This document shows positions 6,009 through 14,033 of a stretch of 29,949 bases of DNA, one piece after another. The DNA lies in the IMG/VR virus record IMGVR_UViG_3300027861_000143, positions 1 to 29,949 of that record; one strand, written 5' to 3'. Origin of the DNA: a virus. Every line of letters begins with the position of its first letter. Position 1 is the first letter of the stretch. Below the pieces are notes generated by a model. The model saw only the letters and a program-made list of their open reading frames with translations, ran no database searches and had not been told where the DNA came from. The position numbers and the translations under genes were made by a program.

Positions 6009-8389
6009 TGAATATATATACTAACACCAATAGTGCTTTCCCTAGTCAAGTAGTGAGTGATGCTGAAAAAGCTAGCGTAGAATACGGAAGTCAGGTGGCA
6101 ATGGCTATTGAATATGAGTGGTTTCGTCAAGGTAGAACTTCTGGTAACAGGTATTTAACTAATTGGAATCAATTTCACGAATTAAGATTATACGCTCGAG
6201 GTGAGCAGAGTATACAGAAATATAAAGATGAATTATCTATTAACGGTGATTTGTCTTATTTAAATTTAGACTGGAAGCCAGTTCCTATATTATCTAAGTT
6301 TGTAGATATAGTTGTAAACGGTATATCTAATAAGAGCTATGATATAAAAGCTTATGCTCAAGATCCAGAATCTATAAAGAAAAGAACTGAGTATGCCTCT
6401 AAGTTACAAGAGGATATGATAGCTAAAGAATTCTTAGAAGAATTAAAAGGAACTTTAGGTATTGATTTATATCAAAGCCCAAACCCAGATACTTTACCAG
6501 AAACTGATGAAGAACTAGAACTGCACATGCAGTTAAGTTATAAGCAGTCAATTGAAATAGCAGAAGAAGAAGCTATATCATCTGTGCTTGCTCAAAATAA
6601 ATATGATTTAACTAAGCGTAGAATAAACATGGACTTAACTGTTCTTGGTATTGGTGCTGCTAAAACAAACTTTAATACAGCAGAAGGTATTACTGTTGAT
6701 TACGTAGATCCAGCGTATATGGTTTATTCATACACTGAAGATCCTAACTTTGAAGATATATATTATGTAGGTGAAATAAAAGCTATAACTATACCAGAGC
6801 TTAAAAAAGAGTTTCCAGACATAACTGAAGAAGAATTAAAAAGAATACAAGCAACGCCTGGTAACAGATCTTATGTTACAGGATGGGGACAATACGACGA
6901 AAATACTGTTCAAGTATTATACTTTGATTACAAGACTTACTCTAATCAAGTATTTAAAATAAAAAACACAGATCAAGGTTTACAAAAAGCTTTAGAAAAA
7001 GATGACACGTTTAATCCTCCAGAAAATGATAGTTTTGAAAAAGTATCAAGATCTATAGAGGTATTATACAGTGGTGCTAAGGTTTTAGGTACTGACACTA
7101 TGTTAAAATGGGAACTAGCTAAGAATATGTCTAGACCTATGGCTGATACTACTAAGGTTAGAATGAACTATAATATCTGTGCACCTAGAATATATAAAGG
7201 TCGTATAGAATCTTTAGTTAGCAAATGTATAGGTTTTGCTGACATGATTCAGTTAACACATTTAAAGCTACAACAAGTTATGTCTAGAATAGTACCTGAT
7301 GGTGTTTATTTAGACATGGATGGTTTAGCTGAAGTTGACTTAGGTAATGGCACAAACTACAATCCTGCGGAAGCACTTAATATGTACTTCCAAACAGGTT
7401 CTATTGTAGGTAGATCACTTACACAAGACGGTGATATGAACTCCGGTAAAGTACCTATTCAAGAACTAAACAGTTCAAGTGGTCAAGGTAAGATACAAAG
7501 CTTAATACAAACTTATCAGTATTATTTACAAATGATACGTGACGTAACCGGACTTAACGAAGCTAGAGATGGTAGTACTCCAGATAAACAAACTTTAGTT
7601 GGCTTGCAAAAAATTGCAGCTAATGCTTCTAACGTAGCAACTAGACATATAAAACAAGCTAGTTTGTATCTTACGTTAATGACATCTGAAAATATAGCTT
7701 TAAAAATAGCTGATGCATTAGAATTTCCTTTAACAGCGGCATCGTTAAAAAACTCTATATCTAATTATAACGTAAATACATTGATGGAGGTTTCTAATTT
7801 AAACCTACATGACTTTGGTATTTTTCTAGAATTAGAACCAGATGAAGAAGAGCAGCAACAATTAGAGCAAAATATACAAGTTGCTTTACAGGGTGGTGGT
7901 ATAGACTTAGAAGATGCTATAGACTTGAGACAAATTAAAAATCTTAAGTTAGCAAATCAAATGCTTAAAGTTAAGCGTAAGTCTAAAGCTAAACAAGATC
8001 AAGAAAACCAACAAGCTAATATTAGAGCTCAAGCAGAGTCTCAAGCTGATGCTGCTGAAAAAATAGCTATGACTGAGGTTCAAAAACAAGAAGCTATATC
8101 AGGGTCTAAGGTTCAGTTTGAACAAGCTACAAATCAAATGGAAATACAACGCATGGAGTTAGCGTCTCAATTAAAACAACAAGAGATGCAAATGCAACAT
8201 CAATTTGATATGCAATTAAAGCAAGCAGACTTAGAAGCTATGAAAACTAAAGAAGCTGCTATAGAAGACCGCAAAGACAAGCGTATAAAAATGGAAGGTA
8301 CGCAACAAAGTAAGATGATTACACAAAGGCAAAACGAAATGTTGCCTATAGATTTTGAAGCACAAGGTGAAGAACAACCTATGGCTTAA
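6008..8389 (+). CDS. Portal protein
   Basis: This 793-aa protein follows TerL in the canonical order. It begins with an acidic, aromatic N-terminal region including YEWFRQGRTSGNRYLTNW and LNLDWKPVPILSKFVDIVVN, the wing and clip-type portion of large portals. The central part has a long helical region (AEEEAISSVLAQNKYDL, GIGAAKTNF) and a crown-like DPAYMVYSYTEDP segment. A late helix region with GLNEARDGSTP and ATRHIKQASLYLTLM matches portal stem helices. The last 130 residues form a Gln/Lys/Met-rich coiled coil (QMEIQRMELASQLKQQEMQM), like the barrel of P22-type portals. It forms the dodecameric DNA gate at the capsid vertex. It starts in a TAATG overlap with terL. Confidence 0.85.
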   Translation: MNIYTNTNSAFPSQVVSDAEKASVEYGSQVAMAIEYEWFRQGRTSGNRYLTNWNQFHELRLYARGEQSIQKYKDELSINGDLSYLNLDWKPVPILSKFVDIVVNGISNKSYDIKAYAQDPESIKKRTEYASKLQEDMIAKEFLEELKGTLGIDLYQSPNPDTLPETDEELELHMQLSYKQSIEIAEEEAISSVLAQNKYDLTKRRINMDLTVLGIGAAKTNFNTAEGITVDYVDPAYMVYSYTEDPNFEDIYYVGEIKAITIPELKKEFPDITEEELKRIQATPGNRSYVTGWGQYDENTVQVLYFDYKTYSNQVFKIKNTDQGLQKALEKDDTFNPPENDSFEKVSRSIEVLYSGAKVLGTDTMLKWELAKNMSRPMADTTKVRMNYNICAPRIYKGRIESLVSKCIGFADMIQLTHLKLQQVMSRIVPDGVYLDMDGLAEVDLGNGTNYNPAEALNMYFQTGSIVGRSLTQDGDMNSGKVPIQELNSSSGQGKIQSLIQTYQYYLQMIRDVTGLNEARDGSTPDKQTLVGLQKIAANASNVATRHIKQASLYLTLMTSENIALKIADALEFPLTAASLKNSISNYNVNTLMEVSNLNLHDFGIFLELEPDEEEQQQLEQNIQVALQGGGIDLEDAIDLRQIKNLKLANQMLKVKRKSKAKQDQENQQANIRAQAESQADAAEKIAMTEVQKQEAISGSKVQFEQATNQMEIQRMELASQLKQQEMQMQHQFDMQLKQADLEAMKTKEAAIEDRKDKRIKMEGTQQSKMITQRQNEMLPIDFEAQGEEQPMA

Positions 8390-8398
8390 ACTATTTAT

Positions 8399-8421
8399 TA
8401 TTTAATTTTATTATATTATGG
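8399..8421 (+). promoter_or_regulatory. 23-nt leader repeat, copy 1 (before scaffold gene)
   Basis: The 23 bases ending in ATGG at 8421 are identical to 11142-11164, directly before and including the start codon of the 272-aa gene. The sequence is pure A/T (TATTTAATTTTATTATATT) up to the ATG. In both places an AACTATTTA-like string also lies just upstream. Identity this long, placed identically at two starts, suggests a shared translation-initiation leader or phage promoter element. No Bacteroidota -33/-7 consensus is clear within it. Confidence 0.5.
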
Positions 8422-9602
8422 AAACAAAAACAAATGAACCTGTTAAACAGGAAGGTGAATTTAAATTAAAAAAGAAAACACCAAAAAAATTTACAAAAAC
8501 AAGTGATGAGCCTGTTAAAGTAAACATTAAAGAACCTTTGGTTGAATTAGAACCAGAAGTTAAAAAAGTAATAATACCTAAACAAAAAGAAGATGCCATT
8601 CAAATCGGAGAAACAGAGAAAGTATCTGTGGAAGAACCATCCGGAGATAGCGCAAAGGTGGGAGAACCTGTACAAGAGTCCAACGAGACTACTGAAGGGT
8701 TTTCTCCAATCAAAGAAGTAACAGAGCAGCAAGTACAAGAAGTAAAAGAAGCAATAAGAGATGAGAAGGTTTTAGGTAAACAATTACCTGAAAATATTGA
8801 AAAGCTTGTTTCGTTTATGGAAGAAACTGGTGGAACTATAGAAGATTACACTAGACTTAACGCTGATTATACTAACGTTGATGAAAACACTTTATTAAAA
8901 GAGTATTACAAAAAGACAAAACCTCATTTAGATGATGAGGAAATAGGTTTTATCATGGAAGATAACTTTGACTATGACACAGACCTTGACGAAGAACGAG
9001 ACGTCCGTAAAAAGAAACTCGCTAAAAAAGAAGAGATTGCAAAAGCCAAAAACTTTTTAGAAGAAACTAAGAAAAAATACTACGACGAGATCAAGTTGAA
9101 ATCGAACGTAACTCAGGATCAACAGAAAGCTATGGACTTTTTTAATCGATATAACAAGCAGCAACAAGTAGCTGAGCAACAACACGCGCAATTTAAAGAA
9201 AATACTAAAAAACATTTTAGCGATAATTTCGAAGGTTTCGATATTAAAGTCGGTGAAAAAAGTTATAAGTATAATATTCAAAATCGCGATAAAGTTGCAG
9301 AAAACCAATCAAACATTAATAATCTAGTTGGGAAGTTCCTAGACAAAGAAGGTAATGTCACAGATACGAAAGGTTATCACAAAGCTATGTACGCCGCTGA
9401 AAACGTAGATAAAATCGCAGCTCATTTTTATGAGCAAGGTAAAGTAGATGCTGTAAAGCAAGTTGTAAATAAATCAAAAAACTTAAGTGACTCTCAAGCG
9501 AGATCAACTCAAGGTGATGTGTTTGTCAATGGCATGAAAGTGAAAGCTATATCAGGTGCGGATTCTGCAAAATTAAAAATTAAAACAAAAAGGTTTAACT
9601 AA
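8418..9602 (+). CDS. Scaffolding-like protein between portal and capsid genes
   Basis: The 394-aa product is very charged (Lys, Glu, Asp, Gln) and lacks hydrophobic segments. It has a low-complexity first 90 residues (METKTNEPVKQEGEFKLKKK), long helical central regions (KKKLAKKEEIAKAKNFLEE, QQQVAEQQHAQFKENTKKHF) and a basic C-terminal tail (KLKIKTKRFN). A helical, soluble protein encoded between portal and major capsid protein is the standard signature of a capsid scaffold, whose basic C-terminus contacts the shell. The call rests on position and composition, since scaffolds diverge too fast for motif recognition. Stretches around 8610-8700 and 8985-9300 use more C- and G-ending codons than their surroundings. 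Confidence 0.7.
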   Translation: METKTNEPVKQEGEFKLKKKTPKKFTKTSDEPVKVNIKEPLVELEPEVKKVIIPKQKEDAIQIGETEKVSVEEPSGDSAKVGEPVQESNETTEGFSPIKEVTEQQVQEVKEAIRDEKVLGKQLPENIEKLVSFMEETGGTIEDYTRLNADYTNVDENTLLKEYYKKTKPHLDDEEIGFIMEDNFDYDTDLDEERDVRKKKLAKKEEIAKAKNFLEETKKKYYDEIKLKSNVTQDQQKAMDFFNRYNKQQQVAEQQHAQFKENTKKHFSDNFEGFDIKVGEKSYKYNIQNRDKVAENQSNINNLVGKFLDKEGNVTDTKGYHKAMYAAENVDKIAAHFYEQGKVDAVKQVVNKSKNLSDSQARSTQGDVFVNGMKVKAISGADSAKLKIKTKRFN

Positions 9603-9617
9603 AAAAATTAACAAATT

Positions 9618-11078
9618 ATGAGTTTATCTCCACAATTTGGTAGTATTGTACCTTCGCAAGCTCAACAAGCTTTAGCTTCAAATTACTTAGTATTTGATGG
9701 CGCTGCTGGCGGGAACTTCGCACAACAATATTTACCAGAAATTTACGAACAAGAAGTAGAGCGTTATGGAAACAGAACGTTATCTGGATTCTTAAGAATG
9801 GTTGGCGCTGAAATGCCAATGACAAGTGATCAAGTAATATGGTCAGAACAAAATAGATTACATGTAGCATACAATGGAATTACTGCAACTGCTGCAGGAG
9901 CTGTAGGTGTAAACCCAACAACTCTTACACTAACAGATGGTTCAACTAACGTTATGAGTGTAAACGATACTATAGTAGTTTTAGATCCAACATCTGGATT
10001 AGAAGCTAAATGTATTGTTCTTGCAACTAACGGTGCTGTAAATGGAAACGTAGTAGTACAGTGTTTCACGCCTGTAACTACACTTATTGCTCAAGGATTT
10101 TCTGCTGCTGCAGGAGCTTTGAAAATATTTGTATACGGTTCTGCTTATACTAAAGGAACAACTTTAGGTGCTGGAGCTGCTGGAACTAATTCAGCTGCAA
10201 GACAATCTATCACTCCTTCTTTCACACAGTTTTCTAACTCTCCACTTATTTTAAGAGACCAGTTCCAAATCAATGGATCTGATATGGCTCAAATTGGATG
10301 GGTAGAAGTTGCAACTGAAGACGGTGCTTCTGGTTTCTTATGGTACTTAAAAGCTGAGTCTGAAACAAGATTACGTTTTGAAGATTACCTAGAAATGAGT
10401 ATGGTAGAAAGTGAATTAAACGCTAGTGCTGCTGCTGGAGCTTACGGAAACGGAGCTTTACCAGGATCTGAAGGTTTATTTGCTGCTATTAGAAACAGAG
10501 GAAATGTAGAAGTAGGATTTACTGCTGCTGCTGGACTTGATGATTTTGATGCAATACTTAAAAACTTAGATACTCAAGGAGCTATTGAAGAGAATATGTT
10601 GTTTTTACAAAGACAAACTTCTCTTGATTTTGATGATATGCTAGCTAGCATTTCTGGCGGATTCGCTGGAGGAACTGCTTTTGGTTTATTTGAAAATTCA
10701 GAAGAAATGGCTTTAAATCTTGGGTTCTCAGGATTTAGAAGAGGATCTTATGATTTCTATAAAACTGATTGGAAATACTTAAACGACGCTTCTACTCGTG
10801 GCGCTATCGTTGGTGTTAATTCAATTGAGGGTGTATTAGTACCTGCTGGAACTTCTACTGTTTATGACCAAATTTTAGGTACAAACATTAGACGACCATT
10901 CTTACACGTGCGTTACAGAGCATCTCAAGGAGATGACAGACGTATGAAGTCTTGGTTAACTGGTTCTGCTGGTGGTGCTTTCACTTCAGATTTAGATGCG
11001 ATGCAAATCAATTTCTTATCTGAAAGATGTTTAGTAACTCAAGCTGCTAATAACTTCGTTTTATTCCAAGGATTATAA
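9618..11078 (+). CDS. Major capsid protein (HK97-fold expected)
   Basis: This 486-aa Ala/Gly-rich protein lies immediately downstream of the scaffold-like gene. The N-terminal arm includes YLPEIYEQEVERYGNRTLSG and a VIWSEQNRLH strand. A beta-rich middle (residues about 100-190) could be an insertion or E-loop domain. The C-terminal half has the long spine-like helix (ESETRLRFEDYLEMSMVESE), and the final part has FLSERCLV and ends NNFVLFQGL. Length and placement fit an HK97-fold capsid protein of a podovirus-like phage of Bacteroidota. The fold itself is inferred. The gene is followed by its own hairpin terminator, common for highly expressed capsid genes. Confidence 0.85.
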   Translation: MSLSPQFGSIVPSQAQQALASNYLVFDGAAGGNFAQQYLPEIYEQEVERYGNRTLSGFLRMVGAEMPMTSDQVIWSEQNRLHVAYNGITATAAGAVGVNPTTLTLTDGSTNVMSVNDTIVVLDPTSGLEAKCIVLATNGAVNGNVVVQCFTPVTTLIAQGFSAAAGALKIFVYGSAYTKGTTLGAGAAGTNSAARQSITPSFTQFSNSPLILRDQFQINGSDMAQIGWVEVATEDGASGFLWYLKAESETRLRFEDYLEMSMVESELNASAAAGAYGNGALPGSEGLFAAIRNRGNVEVGFTAAAGLDDFDAILKNLDTQGAIEENMLFLQRQTSLDFDDMLASISGGFAGGTAFGLFENSEEMALNLGFSGFRRGSYDFYKTDWKYLNDASTRGAIVGVNSIEGVLVPAGTSTVYDQILGTNIRRPFLHVRYRASQGDDRRMKSWLTGSAGGAFTSDLDAMQINFLSERCLVTQAANNFVLFQGL

Positions 11079-11098
11079 TAATCCAACAAATGTAATTC

Positions 11099-11125
11099 TT
11101 ACCCTCGTTATATCAACGGGGGTAA
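11099..11125 (+). terminator. Hairpin after the major capsid gene
   Basis: An 11-bp stem pairs TTACCCTCGTT (11099-11109) with AACGGGGGTAA (11115-11125), with one T-G wobble and a 5-base loop ATATC. A T-rich stretch follows (ATTATTACTTTTATA). It lies 20 bases after the capsid stop and before the 272-aa gene. It probably acts as an intrinsic or partial terminator, or protects the capsid mRNA 3' end. The U-tract is interrupted, so read-through is likely. Confidence 0.75.
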
Positions 11126-11141
11126 TTATTACTTTTATAAC

Positions 11142-11164
11142 TATTTAATTTTATTATATTATGG
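11142..11164 (+). promoter_or_regulatory. 23-nt leader repeat, copy 2 (before 272-aa gene)
   Basis: This is an exact copy of 8399-8421, again ending at the start codon plus one base (ATGG). Here it lies just after the capsid terminator hairpin, where a fresh promoter or a strong initiation leader would be needed. The match is seen directly; the role is inference. Confidence 0.5.
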
Positions 11165-11979
11165 CTAAACAAGCTAAAGCAGAAGCTGTTGAGGTTGCAC
11201 CTCAAGAGGTAGCGGTAAAAACTGCACCAAAAAAACCAGCTAAACCTAGTTGGGAAATAAGAGATAGAGTTTATTATCTTAGAAATAATAAAACTCCATT
11301 AACATTAACTATACCTGGAAAGCATACAAGAAAACATGCTTTACTATATTTTGATAAAGACTTAGGTAAACAAAGAGAGCTAAAATACGCGACAAACCAA
11401 GACTCTGTTTTTGTAGACGAACAAAAAGGAGAGTGCACAATGGGTCATATTATATTTAGCGACGGAAGTTTAAAAGTTCCAAAAGAAAAACAAAATTTAC
11501 AAAAACTTCTTTCTTTATACCACCCACTTAATGGTAGGATATATGAAGAGTTTAGCGCTGTAGATGAAGCAGAAGATGATCTTGATATTATACACTTAGA
11601 AATAGATGCTATGAATGCTGCAAGAACAATTGATATTGATCAAGCAGAAGCAATACTAAGAGTTGAAAAAGGATCAGCTGTAAATACAATGAGTTCTAAA
11701 GAATTAAAAAGAGACTTATTGTTGTTTGCTAAAAACAATCCTGCAACCTTTATATCTTTAGCAAAAGATGATAATGTTCAATTAAGAAACTTTGCTATTA
11801 AAGCTCAAGAAGCTGGTATTATAATTTTATCTCAAGATCAAAGAACATTTACTTGGGGATCAAATAATAGAAAATTAATGAACGTACCTTTTGATGAAAA
11901 CCCTTACTCAGCGTTTGCGGCTTTCTTAAAAACAGACGAAGGTGTAGAAATCTATAAATCTATAGATAAAAAACTATAA
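11161..11979 (+). CDS. Virion-associated protein of unknown function (272 aa)
   Basis: The first 30 residues are an Ala/Lys/Pro-rich flexible tail (VKTAPKKPAKPSWEIRDRVY). The body starts with a beta-rich part (YYLRNNKTPLTLTIPGKHTR, ALLYFDKDLGKQRELKY). A helical second half follows (IDIDQAEAILRVEKGSAVN, SKELKRDLLLFAKNNPATFI), ending in a compact FTWGSNNRKLMNVPFDENPY region. No enzyme motif or membrane segment is visible. It is framed by the capsid hairpin upstream and a strong terminator downstream, so it forms its own expression unit with the repeated leader. Position suggests a head-completion or head-to-tail adaptor role, which is inference. Confidence 0.7.
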   Translation: MAKQAKAEAVEVAPQEVAVKTAPKKPAKPSWEIRDRVYYLRNNKTPLTLTIPGKHTRKHALLYFDKDLGKQRELKYATNQDSVFVDEQKGECTMGHIIFSDGSLKVPKEKQNLQKLLSLYHPLNGRIYEEFSAVDEAEDDLDIIHLEIDAMNAARTIDIDQAEAILRVEKGSAVNTMSSKELKRDLLLFAKNNPATFISLAKDDNVQLRNFAIKAQEAGIIILSQDQRTFTWGSNNRKLMNVPFDENPYSAFAAFLKTDEGVEIYKSIDKKL

Positions 11980-11999
11980 AAACAAGTGATACTAATAAC

Positions 12000-12020
12000 A
12001 GGCGGTTTCGGCCGCCTTTT
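12000..12020 (+). terminator. Strong intrinsic terminator
   Basis: A GC-rich stem AGGCGG (12000-12005) pairs with CCGCCT (12012-12017) around the loop TTTCGG and is followed by a run of five T. An outer ATACTA (11990-11995) / TAGTAT inverted repeat could extend the structure, with the T-run inside it. It is the most GC-rich short element in an AT-rich region and sits 20 bases after the 272-aa gene stop. It separates the head genes from the connector and tail operon. Confidence 0.9.
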
Positions 12021-12041
12021 TAGTATATTAAAATAAAACAA

Positions 12042-12788
12042 ATGGTAAATATAAATACAGTATATACAACAGTCTTGTACATATTAAACAAAGAGCAAAG
12101 AGGTTATGTAACTCCAGCGGAGTTTAATAGCTTAGCTACTTTAGTACAAGAAGAAATATTTGATTCATATTTTCCTGACGGAAATCAATTGAACCGTCAA
12201 AACCAAAATAATACTCAGAACGATACAGAGTTTTTTAACATGTTTAAAGACACTGCTTATAAGACATATCCTTTTGAGAAAATTGCTCCTTTTGCTTATG
12301 ATAATACTGCTGGTGTTTTAGGTTGGCAACTTGCTATAGACGGAACAATATACAAGCTTGGAGAAATAATATCTACTTACAACACTACAAATCCTCAATA
12401 CGATTCAATTACTCAGTTAGCTAGTAACAGCGATTATAATAAAATAATAAGATCAAAGCTTACAGCTCCTACAGTTCAAAACCCTATATGTACAACTTCT
12501 TCAGGGCCAAATAGTACATTGCTTATAAAAGTTAGTCCACAGCCAAATAGTTTAAATATAAATTGTTTGTTTAAACCAGTGGCTCCAAACTGGAGTTTTA
12601 CTGTTGGAACACTAGGTCAATATCTTTATGACTCTACTAATTCTATTAACTTTGAATTAGATACATCTGAGCAAACTAACTTAATAATACAGATATTAAA
12701 ATACTGTGGAATAATAATAAACGATCCACAAATAATACAAACCGCATCTATTGAAGCTCAAGAAGCATCGGCTAATCAAAAATCTTAA
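12042..12788 (+). CDS. Probable connector or tail-assembly protein (248 aa)
   Basis: The protein begins MVNINTVYTTVLYILNKEQRG and continues with a helical TPAEFNSLATLVQEEIFDSY segment, then Asn/Gln-rich and beta-rich stretches. It ends in a helical EQTNLIIQILKYCGIIINDPQ segment and an Ala/Gln/Ser-rich tail. There is no enzymatic motif. It is the first gene of the tail operon, right after a terminator, with an A-rich leader (TAAAACAA before ATG). Only three bases separate its stop from the next start. Its position between capsid and gp4-like genes suggests a head-tail adaptor, by inference. Confidence 0.65.
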   Translation: MVNINTVYTTVLYILNKEQRGYVTPAEFNSLATLVQEEIFDSYFPDGNQLNRQNQNNTQNDTEFFNMFKDTAYKTYPFEKIAPFAYDNTAGVLGWQLAIDGTIYKLGEIISTYNTTNPQYDSITQLASNSDYNKIIRSKLTAPTVQNPICTTSSGPNSTLLIKVSPQPNSLNINCLFKPVAPNWSFTVGTLGQYLYDSTNSINFELDTSEQTNLIIQILKYCGIIINDPQIIQTASIEAQEASANQKS

Positions 12789-12791
12789 AAA

Positions 12792-14027
12792 ATGGCGTTA
12801 ATAACAGAAACTAATCAACAATATTATCAAGGCGCACAAGGCTTTAGAGGTACTGGTAATGCTCTTACTATTACAACAACTTTTGATACTGATTTAGTTT
12901 TTGGAAGTGTTGATGCGTGGGATCCTAACAATCAATACTACGCTTTAAATAATTTTAAAATATATACTAGTACTACAGGTATACCAGGTAGCTGGAGTGA
13001 ATATCTTTTGGCTTACACTGTTATCAACAATAAGATAACTTTTACTGCAAATCCAGCTAACAACTTGTTTATAGTTGTTCAACTCAAAGTATTAAGTGGT
13101 GGGCAATATGGTAACACACCTGCTGAGGAAGCTATTGGTGATGCGGTTGAAGAAAACTACGGAACATATCAGTATGTAAAGTTATCTGATATAATAGACA
13201 ACTACATGGTTGGTTACGTAGGTGATGGTAAAATAATACAAACAGCTAAAAAATCTGATATATTATTTTTTGCTAAAAGATCTTTACAGGAATTTAGTTA
13301 TGATACTTTAAAGAGTATTAAGTCACAAGAATTAACAATACCACCAAGCTTATCTTTAGTTATACCTCAAGATTACGTTAACTACGTAAACATATCATGG
13401 ATAGACAATCACGGTGTTAAAAGACCTTTATATCCTAATAACAACTTAACTACAAATCCTTATTCTAAATTATTACAAGATGAAAAAGGTATGCCTACTC
13501 AAGATAACTTTGGACAAAGTCTTGAAGGAACATCTTTAACTGTAGAAAGATGGAAAGAAACTAATGAAAATAGATTACTAAACGGAGAAGCTTTAGATCA
13601 ATTTGACAACCTAGCATACGGTATGTACGGTAATGATTTTGGTTCTGGACCCTGGGATTGGGGTAGACTATATGGTTTAGATCCTCAATACTCTCAAAGC
13701 AACGGTTGGTTTGGTATAAACGAAAGAGATGGCTTGTTTACTTTTTCAAGTAATTTAGTAGATAGATTAATAGTGATAGAATACATCTCAGACGGACTTG
13801 CTTATGATTTAGATACTAGAGTACCTAAGATGGCAGAAGAAGCAATGTATTTAAGCATATCATATAATCTACTAGCCAACAGAGCAAACACATCTGAAGG
13901 TATAATAGCAAGATTTAAGAAAGACAAAAGAGCAGCTTTAAGAAACGCTAAGATAAGACTATCTAACATAAAATTAACTGAAATAGTTCAAGTTATGAGA
14001 GGTAAATCTAAATGGTTAAAACACTAA
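12792..14027 (+). CDS. Head-to-tail joining or tail-tube-like protein (411 aa)
   Basis: This protein has a beta-rich N-terminal domain (residues about 1-105, including VFGSVDAWDPNNQYYALNNF), then a helical core at about 125-180 (KLSDIIDNYMVGYVGDGKII, SDILFFAKRSLQEFSYDTLK). That core looks like the helical adaptor fold of head-completion proteins such as P22 gp4 or tail tubular proteins. After a beta part (IPPSLSLVIPQDYVNYVNIS), the last 80 residues are helical (RVPKMAEEAMYLSISYNLLA) with a basic end MRGKSKWLKH. It probably binds under the portal and extends the DNA channel. The homology is by pattern only. Confidence 0.65.
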   Translation: MALITETNQQYYQGAQGFRGTGNALTITTTFDTDLVFGSVDAWDPNNQYYALNNFKIYTSTTGIPGSWSEYLLAYTVINNKITFTANPANNLFIVVQLKVLSGGQYGNTPAEEAIGDAVEENYGTYQYVKLSDIIDNYMVGYVGDGKIIQTAKKSDILFFAKRSLQEFSYDTLKSIKSQELTIPPSLSLVIPQDYVNYVNISWIDNHGVKRPLYPNNNLTTNPYSKLLQDEKGMPTQDNFGQSLEGTSLTVERWKETNENRLLNGEALDQFDNLAYGMYGNDFGSGPWDWGRLYGLDPQYSQSNGWFGINERDGLFTFSSNLVDRLIVIEYISDGLAYDLDTRVPKMAEEAMYLSISYNLLANRANTSEGIIARFKKDKRAALRNAKIRLSNIKLTEIVQVMRGKSKWLKH

Positions 14028-14033
14028 AATTTA

